A DNA stretch of 64,000 bases from Shinisaurus crocodilurus (taxonomy: Eukaryota; Chordata; Lepidosauria; Squamata; Shinisauridae). This document shows, in pieces, positions 24,151-34,028 of this stretch. A program made the position numbers and the translations under genes. Below the pieces are notes generated by a model that worked only from the letters and a program-made list of their open reading frames with translations, was not told the origin of the DNA and did not search any database. Location of the stretch: positions 192,881,118 through 192,945,117 of the forward strand of contig CM037878.1 in the NCBI GenBank assembly GCA_021292165.1. Direction: 5' to 3'. Numbering within the stretch: the first letter of the stretch is position 1; every line of letters starts with the position of its first letter.

Positions 24151-25469
24151 TCAACCTACCAATATGATAACAGTTGACCATGGGTTGGTTTAAAACAGCG
24201 TTAAGTTCAAGTACATGGTACTGGCCTTGAGACAGCATGAAGTCTTTTCTGCTGTACAAATTAGTCAGTGGTCTGGTTTACACACAGAGTAACAGGACTT
24301 GGAAGGGAGGAAGTAGCATTCTTAGGTATTACAAGGAACGGTCCCACTTTAGACTAGAGGTGGGGAATTATATATATATGATGTGCTAGCTGTTTGTTCT
24401 TGTTTTAATGGACTTTGGTTGTTTTGTTTTTGTTTTTACATGGAGGGCATTCCCCCAACTGAAGCCTGAAATGGTACAGAAGCAGTCCACCTTATCACCT
24501 CCAGATTCCACCACCTTATTCTGCTGCATGAATAAACTGGGCCAACTAAAATGACAATTAGATACAATGGGGACCTTGAATGACAGTGGCTACTTCTTCA
24601 GCCACAGACTACTTGTGGATGTTTCTTTCTTGACTTCATATACTCAAACAAGTGACAGAGAATTGAATGAAGCCTCTCTGAAATCACTTCCATAATCCCT
24701 GTGCCTCCTATCTGGTTTAAACTTTGATGAATTCAGCCTCCAACAATTAGACCTCCTGTATTAAATTCCTAAGGTTTCTGATACTGAATAATTTGGCTGA
24801 GATAATATCTGAGAAAACTTCAAAGGCTTCATTTTCTTCAGCACTTCGGGAACAAAAGAGTATTGCAATAAAATGGGTAAAATATTGAAATAAACCCTGA
24901 GCCATTCAGAGAAAGACAAAGGGAACATTATGGTAAGTGGAAATGTTTCTTTTAACAACACAGGCTTGAATAGAGGATAATTTTCTACTTGTGGATATAG
25001 AGCAATTTCAAACCATCTATAAAGTCATTTCAAGAAATAGGTGAAATACTCCTAGGAGGAAATACTAGGCATGATATTCCCAACCTCCTCAGGCATTTTC
25101 TCTAACTACACCTATAAGATTTTAATTTCTCTATGGAAAACATATGTACAGTCCCAAAGGATAGGACAGGATACACAGTTGTGCCCTAAAATCTTTTCAA
25201 TCTTATATTAAAGAGGCACTCCAGTGACCTTGAATATTTCTGTCTTCAGCTCACTATTGTAGCTAGAAAACTTAGTGCTAAACAATTGGTAGCATCCGCC
25301 ATATTACCGTTGGAGATTTTTTTCAGCTCTTTCCGCTATTGAATTCCAAACATTCTGAATATACTGTTAAAGATGTTGCAGCAAATTAGTATGTTTTTAT
25401 AGCTTTAACTTCTAGTAGAACAGTTTCCCTGCCCTTCCCCTCTGGAGCCAGTGTGGCAACTAAAACCCC
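24151..25469. other. No recognisable feature
   Basis: AT-rich sequence with a short TATATA run near 24370 and no convincing ORF or repeat family. Some of it may be old LINE sequence that I cannot resolve by eye. Confidence 0.35.
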
Positions 25470-25745
25470 ACTTTGTCAGGAGGGCTGCACGATCATTTCA
25501 TTTGCCCATTCATTTCATTTGCCCAACTGAATTTCATTCAGTTCACGAATCATCTGAATTTGCCCCATTTGCAGCCCTCAACGCAAAGGCAAAAGGGAGC
25601 ACATCTTTTTGAAAAATGTTCATATATTCCCAATTGCATTAAAAAAAATATATGTCTGTGTGTTTTGTAAATGTACACCTCAAAATGTGCATCTTTTTCC
25701 TTTAAAAAATGCATTTTCATGCTTTTGCAAAATGTGCACAGAAAT

Positions 25746-26357
25746 TTTGCGTGCCGAGCAATAGCCCCTGGGAGAGCCTTTTTGCGGCGTCTTTCTGCCG
25801 CCATGAAGGGCCTTCACAGGCCTCAGCATCACATACGTGTCACAGCTGACATGCGATCTGATCCGCATGTATGGTCCCAGTTTCTAGTTAATTTTAATGG
25901 GATCTCCTTTTGGCGTCAAGAATTATTACTCGCTGCAGAATTCCAGGTTTGTTCTGATGCTTCTGGATCCTTTGGGTTTGGGGTACTGTTTCGTGATCAG
26001 TGGTGTTATGTGCCCTGGCCACCGTCTTGGGTGGCGGACAATGTTTGCAGGGATTTTACATTCTTAGAATTTTTCCCCATTTACGTGGCTGTCCACCTGT
26101 GGACGTGAGAGCTCTCCAATGCCATGGTGCACTTTTGGTGCGATAATCAGGCCACGGTCCAAGTGGTGAATGCTCTGTTTTCTTGGAATGGCAGAGTTGT
26201 GAGGCTTGTTCGCATCATGACTTTGTTGTGCCTCCGCCATAACATTTTGTTCTGGGCACGTGACGTCCCCGGTATGGACAACAGCATCACTGATGCTTTG
26301 TCTTGTAACCAACTGGATAAAACATGGCTTTTCAGGCGGGAATATGGGGTGGGTTAG
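25746..26357 (+). pseudogene. Ngaro RNase H domain with one in-frame stop
   Basis: RNase H removes the RNA strand of RNA:DNA hybrids during reverse transcription in the retrotransposon particle. The reading starts in the FACRAIAPGRAF connection motif that follows the reverse transcriptase thumb. All four acidic positions expected in the fold are visible: Asp at 25956-25958 (SDASG), Glu at 26067-26069 (FLEFF), Asp at 26142-26144 (WCDNQ) and Asp at 26292-26294 (TDALS). A TGA at 26106-26108 breaks the frame, and a TAG at 26355-26357 ends it at the edge of the L2-like insertion. No frameshift is needed. The reverse transcriptase palm is absent, so it is non-functional. Confidence 0.85.
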
Positions 26358-26531
26358 GTTTTTTTTTTTAAAAAAAAACAACTTATATTTTTAATTATGT
26401 TTTAATTATGTTTTAATGTAGTTTTAATTGTATTTTATTGTATTTTAATTATTGTTCATCGCCCAGGGTGGCTAGGTGACCGGCCAGATGGGCGATTTAA
26501 AAATATAATAAATAAATAAATAAATAAATAG
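26358..26531 (+). mobile_element. L2-like LINE 3' tail inserted inside the Ngaro element
   Basis: A T-run and A-run start is followed by repeated 'ttttaattatg' and then 'atcgcccagggtggctagg', 'ggccagatgggcga' and an (AAAT)n tail. The same 3' end occurs at 14490-14552. Boundaries are about +/-5 bp, and no clear target duplication was found. Its length is consistent with a multiple of three, because RNase H and recombinase remain in the same frame across it. Confidence 0.7.
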
Positions 26532-27500
26532 ATTTCGTGCCCTGGCGCCCTGGGCATGCCGGCATCAGGTGGTGATGCCGGATTGTCTTTGGCAGATTGG
26601 TGGCTGGCAGCTGACCGAGCCATCTGGCAGTCTTTCGCTCCTGCTACGCGCCTAGCCTACACAAGAGCAGGTACGGAATTCTCTGATTTCCGTTTGGCGC
26701 GTGAGCTGCCCGGCATCTGGCCCGTCCTGGTGGAGCATCTCCTCCACTATTGTGTCTTTTCCCAAGTGAAAGGAAGGTCAGTCAGGACCATTCGTGATAA
26801 GTTGGCTGCCTTGGCCTTTTTGTCTAAGGCCAAAGGTTGCGTGGAATTTACAGGAGATTTCAGGGTTCGTCAGATGTTACTGGGCTGGGAACGTGACCGC
26901 CCACCCATTCCTGACTCCCGCGTTCCTGTATCACCTGACATTTTGCTTGGTCTTCGTGACCAATGGCCTCTGGTGTGCCATATGACATACGAGGCTGTTT
27001 TGATTCATGCGGCTGCGTTGATGGCCTTTTTTGGAGCATTTCGGGTATCCAAACTTGTGGCAAGGTCGAAGTCTGATCGGTTTGGCCATGCCCTCTAATT
27101 TTCTGATCTGTCTCTGTTACCTGCCACAGCTTCATTGTGTCTGCGATGGTCCAAGTCTGGCCAGGCCACCCGGGGCTCTTTGGTCTCCTTTGCCATGGCA
27201 GCGATGGAGGAGTTGTGCCCTATGTCAGCTCTGAACGCTTATGTGAGGTTGCGAGGGTCCACTCCTGGCCTCTTATTTGTTCATGAGGATGCGTCCCCTC
27301 TTACGAAATTCCAGTTCTGAACTGTGACAGCGGGTGCATTGGAAGCCTTGGGCTTGGGGCACCTATGCTTTGGGACGCATTCCTTCAGGATAGGAGCTGC
27401 TTCCACGGCGGTTGCCTTGGGTTTGCCTGTGACACAGGTACAGGCGGTGGGAAGGTGGCGTTCATGGGCATATCAGGCCTATGTCCGCAAGCTACCATAA
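26532..27500 (+). pseudogene. Ngaro tyrosine recombinase, two in-frame stops
   Basis: This integrase-like enzyme would join the circular element DNA to the chromosome using an active-site tyrosine. One continuous frame spans the region with stops only at 27096-27098 (TAA) and 27318-27320 (TGA). The N-terminal half is a core-binding domain (ATRLAYTRAG, RTIRDKLAALAF). The catalytic half has box I Arg at 27042-27044 (FFGAFRVSKL), the HxxR box (THSFR, His at 27378-27380, Arg at 27387-27389), and GRWRSWAYQAYVR with Trp in the third His/Trp position. The nucleophile is one of the tyrosines at 27471-27473 or 27480-27482. Catalytic residues are kept, but the stops prevent a full product. It shares its last 20 nt with the SGNH ORF. 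The first ATG of the longest open part is at 26556. Confidence 0.85.
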
Positions 27501-28137
27501 GCGGTACTGCTGCTTCCTTCCTTGTTTTTCAGGTGCCAGCTGGGGACGGAGGCATGCTCGAATCTTGGTCTGTGGACACAGCTTCATCTTCTGGGTGGCC
27601 TGGAGAGCAGCTGCGTCCGGTTTGGGACCTAACTTGGGCATCGGTCACGTGGCCGACATCCAATGGCTGGGTCGGCGTGGCTTGCGGTGGCACGGCCTCC
27701 TCCCGCTGCTGTTTGGCTCTGGCTTGGTGCGCCAGCACCCTCATGTACTGATCGTGCATTTGGGCGGGAATGATTTAGGCTTGCTGAAGAGCAAGGCCTT
27801 GATTGAGCAAGTGTTGACAGACCTTGCTGTGGTGCAGCCTTGTTGGCCAGGAGTCCGGGTGCTCTGGTCTAACATGCTGCCACGTTTTCATTGGCGTTAT
27901 GCCGTGTTTCACCAGCAGCTGCACAAGGCAGTGTGCAAGGTGAATGGGCAGATAGGTAGGGGCCTTGGAGGGAGAGGCTTTACGATACCTCATCCCAGCA
28001 TTTCCTTGGTCAGGAGGGTGCTGTATAGAGAGGACGGCGTTCACTTGTCAATTGTGGGGCTGGACATCTTCTTGGAGGATCTGCGAAGGGCCCTGCTTGG
28101 ATTTCTCCCAGCAGGTAGGGGAGAGGACACTAAGTAA
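27481..28137 (+). CDS. Ngaro-encoded SGNH hydrolase (GDSL-like esterase), intact 218 aa
   Basis: SGNH hydrolases cleave esters with a Ser-His-Asp active site. In Ngaro retrotransposons this ORF follows the recombinase and its role is unknown. Visible blocks: Ser34 in VCGHSFIFWV (block I), probable oxyanion Gly64 in WLGRRG (block II), Asn97 in HLGGNDLG (block III), and Asp185 and His188 in EDGVHLS (block V). About 190 residues of domain fit the family. The ORF has no stop or frameshift, unlike the recombinase just upstream, which it overlaps by 20 nt in another frame. I took the first ATG (27481), but the domain only begins near residue 27, so the true start could differ. No signal peptide or membrane segment is evident. 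Expression is unproven. Confidence 0.8.
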   Translation: MSASYHKRYCCFLPCFSGASWGRRHARILVCGHSFIFWVAWRAAASGLGPNLGIGHVADIQWLGRRGLRWHGLLPLLFGSGLVRQHPHVLIVHLGGNDLGLLKSKALIEQVLTDLAVVQPCWPGVRVLWSNMLPRFHWRYAVFHQQLHKAVCKVNGQIGRGLGGRGFTIPHPSISLVRRVLYREDGVHLSIVGLDIFLEDLRRALLGFLPAGRGEDTK

Positions 28138-28591
28138 CCTTGTCTCTCTCTGTGGTGGTTAAGTGCAGGATTAGGCAGTTTTAGGGGCTCGGTGATCATC
28201 CTATGGCACCTTTCAGGTGAGAGGCGTGCCCGAGGGTCCTGCCGCCGACTGCCTCACGGCTCGGTTTTGGGGAGATAAGGCATGTCTCTGAGGTCTTCCC
28301 ACCTCACCTGGCGGTACCTCTCGGTCCGGTCAAGGCTGACTGCAGGAAATACCTTCCAGCACCATGTGGTGTCAAGCAAGGAGGGGATGACTTGGATGCC
28401 GTCACCCTCCTTGCTGGATGTTTCGCCCTATAGCAATTGTGGTGACCGGCTGATAGCCGGTGTAATTAGTACCCGCACTTTTTTCCCTTCGTAGATCTCC
28501 CACTGATGATTCAATAAATGTGGCCCATTGCTTTTACCACAATTTGTACCCTACAACTGTGTCTGAGTCATTATTTTTCCTCTACACGCGC
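28138..28591 (+). other. Ngaro 3' non-coding region
   Basis: About 450 bp downstream of the hydrolase stop, GC-rich at first and then AT-rich. An AATAAA lies at about 28512-28517, so a polyadenylation signal is possible. The right border is the point where the 39-bp duplication begins. I could not find the complete pair of terminal repeats expected of an intact Ngaro. Confidence 0.6.
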
Positions 28592-28767
28592 AAATGCATT
28601 TTCATGCTTTTGCAAAATGTGCACAGAAATGTACACTTTTCCTTTTTGAAATGTATACTTTTCCCATGTGAATGAACCAAAGAATATGTTGTGAATAGAA
28701 ATGGGAGCTGAACTGAAGTTTGAAAAATTTTGGTGAGCTCAAACATTCCAGATTATCTCATCCCTGC

Positions 28768-29094
28768 TTGTTGGTTTCCCCAGCTTGAACAGTTTTCTGA
28801 TGGCCAGGCAGTTGAAAATTCCAACTCGTCAACATTTCCTACTACAGGGTAGCCTGTGTGTGGGGAGGAGGTGGAGGGGGTGGTCATTCCCAGTGGGATG
28901 AAAGAAAAACCCAGGGCACAGGGCTTTATCTACTGCTACTGAGCATGCATCAGTATGCATCAGAGTGGAAGAACTGACTTTTAGGTACTTACACCTGTTC
29001 TGGGCACAAGAAAAAACAATTGCAGTGCAATGAGAATCACACAATATAGAAGATCTGTGCATGCCTTCCATACAGGCTGACAATTTGCTTCTGG
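28768..29094. other. No recognisable feature
   Basis: Spacer between the MITE and the L2 end. A G-rich patch (28860-28880) is the only compositional oddity. Confidence 0.35.
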
Positions 29095-29717
29095 GCAAAG
29101 TATAAAGTGCTGGTTCTTACCTTTAAAGACCTACATGGTCTAGGCCCAAGGTACCTTAGGGAGCGCCTGCTCCCCTATCTTCCACCCCGCCACTTAAGGT
29201 CTTCGGGGGGCCATCTGCTGTAGCTGCCTAATGTGAGACTGGCAGCTACTCGTCGGAGGTCCTTCTCTTTTGCTGCCCCTCAATTGTGGAATGGCCTGCC
29301 ACTTGAAATACGCCTGCTGACTTCTTTGAATGTCTTTAAGCAGGCACTGAAGACTTTGTTATTTCAGCAGGCCTTCCTTTTATAACATTCTGTCATATTA
29401 CTATGGAATTTTATTGTTTTTATGGAATTTTAATGGAATTTTTATACTGTTTTATGGAATTTTAATGGAATTTTATACTGTTTTTATGGAATTTTAATGG
29501 AATTTTTAGACTGTTTTATGGAATTTTAATGGAATTTTAATACTGTTTTTATGGAATTTTAATGGAATTTTTATACTGTTTTATGGAATTTTAATGGAAT
29601 TTTATACTGTTTTTATGTTTAACAGATGTTTTTATTGTATACTTATCTGTTTAATTGATTGTTATTTTGTACAGCCGCCTAGAGTAATAGTATATAGGTG
29701 GGATATAAATTGAATAA
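29095..29717 (+). pseudogene. L2-clade LINE 3' end with ORF2 C-terminus
   Basis: The start decodes to FKVLVLTFKDLHGLGPRYL and then RLLPYLPPRHLRSS, the usual C-terminal tail of L2/CR1-group ORF2. Further on, FEC and a 'ttatttcagcaggcc' block finish the ORF with stops. The 3' UTR contains an expanded minisatellite (29402-29617). It ends 'ccgcctagagtaatagt' and 'ggtgggatataaat' with a (GAT)n tail (29718-29748). It is 5'-truncated with no catalytic core. Confidence 0.75.
29402..29617 (+). repeat. Minisatellite with alternating ~32-bp units in an L2 3' UTR
   Basis: Units of the form 'tatggaattttaatgg' plus 'aattttatactgtttt' repeat about six and a half times. They alternate between a TTTTATGG version and a TTTTTATGG version, giving a higher-order period near 64-65 bp. 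It lies inside the L2 3' UTR described above. Confidence 0.85.
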
Positions 29718-29748
29718 ATGATGATGATGATGATGATGATGATGATGT
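29718..29748. repeat. (GAT)n tail microsatellite
   Basis: About ten GAT units directly after the L2-like 'aaattgaataaat' end. This is probably the LINE's own 3' tail. Confidence 0.85.
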
Positions 29749-30026
29749 CATTTAGCCATCATTTTCCTCCATGGAGTTCCCTGGTTAATGTTAGAAATTG
29801 TGCCCTAAAGATCTTATGCATCTATCTATAGCAGACTTATGGGCATCTGTTCTATAAATACTAGTTGCTGGGTTCTGTCACAATCTAGAGTTAATGGTCA
29901 CCTGAAATTGAAATGGAATCCAATGTGGAGATACGTTGCCCCACCCAGTTTATTGCAATTGCTCCAAACCACCTGCAATAATGTCAGATATTTTTCCTAG
30001 TAAGTAACAAACACACAGAATAGTTA

Positions 30027-30289
30027 CAGTAATACCTTGGATTGCAAGTAAATTGGTCTGAGAGCATTTTGCAAGACAAGCAATTTTTTAAAATAAATTT
30101 TGACTTGATAAACAAGCAACGTCTTGCAAGACAAGTAGTCGTAGGGATGTAACGGCTCGCCTCGAGCGGGCCTAGCGGGCCGAAATCGGCCCCGCTCACG
30201 CCCGCCAGAGACTCGCTTTGATATAAGAGTGTTTCAGATTACAAGCACAGTTCCGGAACTAATTATGCTCTCAATCCAAGGTATTACTA
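30027..30289 (+). mobile_element. TA-flanked MITE, second family, copy 2, with nested insertion
   Basis: Ends match the copy at 19672-19921 (CAGTAATACCTTGG and 'caaggtattact'). TA flanks lie at 30025-30026 and 30290-30291. Its middle has been replaced by a GC-rich fragment at about 30142-30215 that begins TAGGGATG, so the insertion came with loss of internal sequence. Confidence 0.75.
30142..30215 (+). mobile_element. GC-rich TAGGGATG element, left-end fragment
   Basis: About 74 bp starting TAGGGATGTAACGG and containing 'gcgggccgaaatcggccc' matches the first 75 bp of the element at 7329. The hairpin part and the right end are absent. Confidence 0.65.
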
Positions 30290-30486
30290 TACTAATATTA
30301 ACTACCATTCCCTTTAGTGGTATTTATGCAGAAATAGTATCATGTACTGATGTACCTATTTCTTACTAAGGTTTCCTATAATCCCTTTCCTTTGCATTCT
30401 TCCTTTGCCAATTTCTGGGGGGGGGGTTGTTTTATTTTTAATTTTGTTAGTAATAGAGGTTTTGGATATAAAAATTAGAAATGAGA

Positions 30487-30721
30487 GAGGGCTGGCCCAA
30501 CCGTTAGGCAGAATGAGGCATCTGCTTCAGACGGAAGAAGTTGGGTGAGTGGCAATGGCAGTTCCCCACAGCTCTTCCCCTTGAACTCCATCCTCCTGAG
30601 CTAGAGGTTGTTGTGTACCTGGGCTGTCTCTCTATCTTGCCTAGTCACATTCTCCCAGCCCAACTGATCTGGGATTCTGGGAAGCAGGGAGGCAACAAGC
30701 CCAGGCCATGCACTCTACCAG

Positions 30722-30775
<54 letters not shown>

Positions 30776-31085
30776 TGTGTTGCCCTAGTCACATGATGCT
30801 GCCTGGTGGCATCTCTGCCACTGCTCCATTGCAGCATTTGTTTGTGTGGGCAGCAAGTAGGTGCCAGACAGACTGGTGAGATCATAGTGGCAAGGTGCTG
30901 AAGGACAGAGCTATGTGTGCCACTCTGCCTGTCCTGCATCCCATAAACTGCTCTGCTACTCTCAAATGTGGTGAGATTAATCAACTGCTAGTCTGGTTGG
31001 CTTCTGTATGTGGAATGGGGTGGGGGAAGGGTCCATCTTGTCCTTCAGCTCAAATCACCAAAATGTCTTGGGTCAGGCCTGAAGT
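30487..31085. mobile_element. hAT-like MITE with embedded (CT)n(GT)n
   Basis: Starts 'gggctggcccaaccgttag' and ends 'aaatgtcttgggtcaggcc', the outside-in complements seen at 39755-40004. An internal microsatellite (30724-30781) is a compound CT/GT run. No ORF is credible. Confidence 0.55.
30724..30781. repeat. Compound (CT)n(GT)n microsatellite
   Basis: A long CT run passes directly into a GT run within the MITE. ORFs over it are repeat translations. Confidence 0.95.
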
Positions 31086-31779
31086 CAGGCGTAATTTGCT
31101 CTGTTCATGGCATTTTAAAATAAGTATGAATTGAGGCTTATGGAAAACTGATTTTTCTCTCAGTCATTCAGATTTTTTTTTAAAGCATTGCAGTTTACAG
31201 GATTGAACCTGGAAGATATTGAGTACCATATAGAGCTTTTCATTACTGTAGTATGTGTAGAGGGACTGTGGACATCTAACAAAATAATTTCTTACAGCTT
31301 CATGCACATTGGCTAAAAATCACTGTAAAAGAAACAAGGGGAGAACACTGCATGTGACTCTTTGCCACTAATATATGATGTTACCATAGCTACCAACTTG
31401 CCCTTGTGGCAGCTGCGATGATTTACTGCATTCAATATTGTCTCTAGCTCAGTTTTCAGAACACTACACACATGTTTTTCAAAGATAGTGTGGGCAAAGT
31501 GAAAACACAGTGTACACTTCTTTACTGTAGAATACAGGTTCTGTGCTAACCTGCAAGCTCAGTGATCAAACAATTCATTCTCTATAGCCCTCATAAAGGA
31601 TAATTTCTGTAGCCAGCAGACATGTTTTGCATATTCCAGAAAAAAGTTTGTCCTCTGTATCAAGGCCAAACACCTCTTCCCACACTGCAGGTTTTTCTCT
31701 TTTGACAATTGCTCAAGAAGACTTTATGACACATAAAAATGTTGCTGTATTCTGTTGCTGTATAACATTATTGTTTTAG

Positions 31780-31822
<43 letters not shown>

Positions 31823-32133
31823 TCCCATCTCCTTTTTTAAAAATCCCATCAGTACAAGAGCTGGCATGGACCTGGGATAGACCATCATGTAATCAACCAA
31901 GAGGCAAGTGGAAACAGCACTAGCCCAAGATATTTTGCTGCAAAAGGCACACATCACCACCCTGCTAAACATTTTTAAAAGTCTTGCTGCATGATTCAGA
32001 CAATACTACTGCATCTATCCCCACCAACCCCCAGAGCTCCATGGCAGAGCCAGGCCTGCATGGAAGACATGCATGCAAACAGGTTCCCTCAGCAAGAAAC
32101 TGTACAGACTGAGCCAGATCTAGGAAATTGATA
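31086..32133. other. No gene; (CA)n at 31781-31820
   Basis: A 40-bp pure CA microsatellite is the only clear feature in otherwise unassigned sequence. Confidence 0.45.
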
Positions 32134-32471
32134 CAGGGTAGCCATGTGTCCACTTTTACAGAGGGCTGCCCTCTACTTGAAGGTGTCCTCTATCTGAAGA
32201 GCTGTCCCTCTCCAAGTCCAGTTTAAAGATGAACAATACGAGCTGTTGTCCATCAACCATTAGCAGCTGGACAGCAGACTGAACAGGGAGGCACACAAGT
32301 CATCTGGTCACTATCTTCTGCACTATGGTGAGATGTACTGTATTTCTATTTAAATTATAATAATTATTTCTAAATTAGCATACGTAAATTTTATGCAAAG
32401 GTGTCCTTTTTCGTTCTCTTTTTTAGCGATGCATTTCCTCTTTTGGGGCAATTCATAAGTGGCCACACTAG
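32134..32471 (-). mobile_element. TAGGGTGGCC hAT-like element, copy 2, unoccupied
   Basis: In reverse orientation this matches the copy at 9813-10396 along most of its length, with ends 'cagggtagccatgtg' and 'gtggccacactag'. It keeps the continuous sequence 'atagaaatacagtacatctc' where copy 1 has the TA-flanked MITE inserted. No target duplication is evident. Confidence 0.7.
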
Positions 32472-33214
32472 ACAACAGCACACAGTGGCATATAATTGGC
32501 TGAGGCTCGTTGGTGTTACCTGATTCCAGGGCAAAGAGGATTCCAGCTTGAACTGTCTCCAGTTCTCTCCTCTGACCAGTAGCCCTGGTGATAAAAGGAG
32601 CATGGAAATCATGATGGAACTGCAGGCTTCCTGAATCCTTTGGCAAGAAGCGAAGTGGGCCCCAATCAGTCACTTTACAAAACTAAACCATGGTGCAGAA
32701 ACAAATACCGAAAACAAAGCAAAACAAGGACACTTTCCTGTACCTAGAGAGTTGTCCAATGCATCTTCATTTCCTAACCTCTTGTGATATTCTTCTGAGA
32801 AAGTGCCAGCAGCCTAATTTTTATCACCCATTCATAATTCTGTCAGTGTGCATTAATTTTTAAAATAGTGCCTGAACAGGCCTCAGAGGTAATTAAAATA
32901 ACCTTCTTTTAGCGGGAAAGGACTAGAAAACTCAGTTAGTATCCTTATCTCCTTTGATTCTTCAATAAAGGCAAACAAATGAATCCACTTAAGGCATTTC
33001 CTGTGGTTTTATTTAAAGGAGCCCTCCGGCGATGTCATATCATACTTCTCAAGAGAACCCAGGATAATTCTAAGCCATTAAAGATGCCAACTACAAACAA
33101 AAGAGTTAGATGCCATTTGGCAATAGTAAAGCTTAATCCTTACGCATATTAAATGCACCACCTTGAGAAAGGATGTAACATTGGAGCTGGTTAGTGGCTT
33201 GCACATGAGCACAG
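32472..33214. other. No recognisable feature
   Basis: AT-rich, no repeat family recognised, no convincing ORF. Confidence 0.35.
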
Positions 33215-33475
33215 GAGGTTTGTTTGTTTATTTATTTATTTAAATATATTTATTCACTGCCCATCAGCCAAAAGGCTCCCTGGGTGGTTTACAAAACAAA
33301 GCCACACAAAAATGACAACAAAAATAGTATAAAAACACAAACATATTAAAATATAACACAATAAAAACAAGCAGCCAAAATAAATTCAATCCAGAGGTAG
33401 AGTGGCGATATGCACATAAAGTTCCATTGAAACATAGAAAATGGGCCCAGAATAAACTGTCTCTACCAGGAAGGC
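33215..33475 (-). repeat. L2-like LINE 3' end
   Basis: An ATTTATTTATT tail is followed by 'actgcccatcagccaaaag' and 'gctccctgggtggttta', the complement of the 3' end seen on the plus strand at 52260-52690. Further in, it becomes A-rich and decayed. Confidence 0.65.
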
Positions 33476-33502
33476 TGCATCACGGAACAATTTAGTTTTA
33501 CC

Positions 33503-34028
33503 TAGGGATGTACCCGAGTAGCCCGGCAGACAGGAGCAAGGCCCGAACTGGGCCTGCTCGTGTCCGCTGGGCTACTCGGCCACCTGCGCAGGCTTACCTG
33601 CCTCCCCATCCGCTGGTCCCGTCGCGTCACTTCCAGCGTGGAGGAAGTGACGCGACGGGACCCTGCTCCGTTGCGCTGGACCCCCGCGCTCTGTTTTTGG
33701 CGTGGGAAACCAGGGCAACAGGGCTGTTTAAGCCCTGTTGCTCTGGTTCTTCCCGCCAAACCAGAGTGCGGGCGGGGGTCCAGCGTGCTGGAGCAGTGGC
33801 TCCGGCGGTGGCTCCGGCGGCGCGCAGGACCAGGTAGGTGGCGGGGGGGTCCTGGCGGCAGCGGCGGGGGGGTCTGGCAGCGGCGGCGGCGGGGGGTTTC
33901 TCCGGCAGCGGTTCGAGCGGCGCGGAGAACGGTCCGCGCCGCTCTGAAGAGCAAGATCGGGCCGCCGCTCGCGAGGGGCCGAGCCCGGAGCGAGCCTCCA
34001 GCCGACTCCAGGCTCGGCCCCACCACTA
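33503..34028. mobile_element. GC-rich foldback element, about 526 bp
   Basis: Starts TAGGGATG (33503) and ends CACCACTA (34021-34028), which fits a decayed CATCCCTA terminus at 6 of 8 positions. Two hairpins are visible: a short one at 33608-33662 (GTCCCGTCGCGTCACTTCC and its complement) and a long one at about 33664-33794 with 60-65 bp arms and a 5-nt loop. The right part is GGC-rich. Overlapping ORFs on both strands (up to 174 aa) are GC-driven and glycine-, proline- or arginine-biased, not genes. It may look like a CpG island to automated tools. Confidence 0.65.

Larger units (their letters stand above)
25746..28591 (+). mobile_element. 5'-truncated Ngaro-type tyrosine-recombinase retrotransposon
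   Basis: About 2.85 kb carries, in order, the end of a reverse transcriptase connection region, RNase H, a tyrosine recombinase and a separate SGNH hydrolase ORF. Ngaro elements are known for this layout. DIRS1-like elements carry a methyltransferase domain where this one has none. gag and most of the reverse transcriptase are missing. The insertion is bounded by a perfect 39-bp direct repeat (25707-25745 and 28592-28630) of the surrounding hAT-like MITE. Composition is more GC-rich than the flanks. An L2-like tail (26358-26531) has inserted between RNase H and recombinase. Confidence 0.85.
25470..28767. mobile_element. hAT-like MITE interrupted by a Ngaro retrotransposon
   Basis: The left part (about 25470-25745) has 'cattcagttcacgaatcat' and 'tttgaaaaatgttcatata'. 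The right part (28592-28767) has 'gtgaatgaaccaaagaa', 'ggtgagctcaaacattcc' and the end 'tctcatccctg'. Joined, they match sister copies at 2260-2597 and 6794-7070, which lack any insertion at this point. It is non-coding. Its own termini are decayed. Confidence 0.65.

Noticed and set aside
33503..34028. CpG-island promoter of a host gene
   Set aside because: The GC-rich stretch has transposon-like ends and homologous copies elsewhere, and no nearby exon is recognisable.
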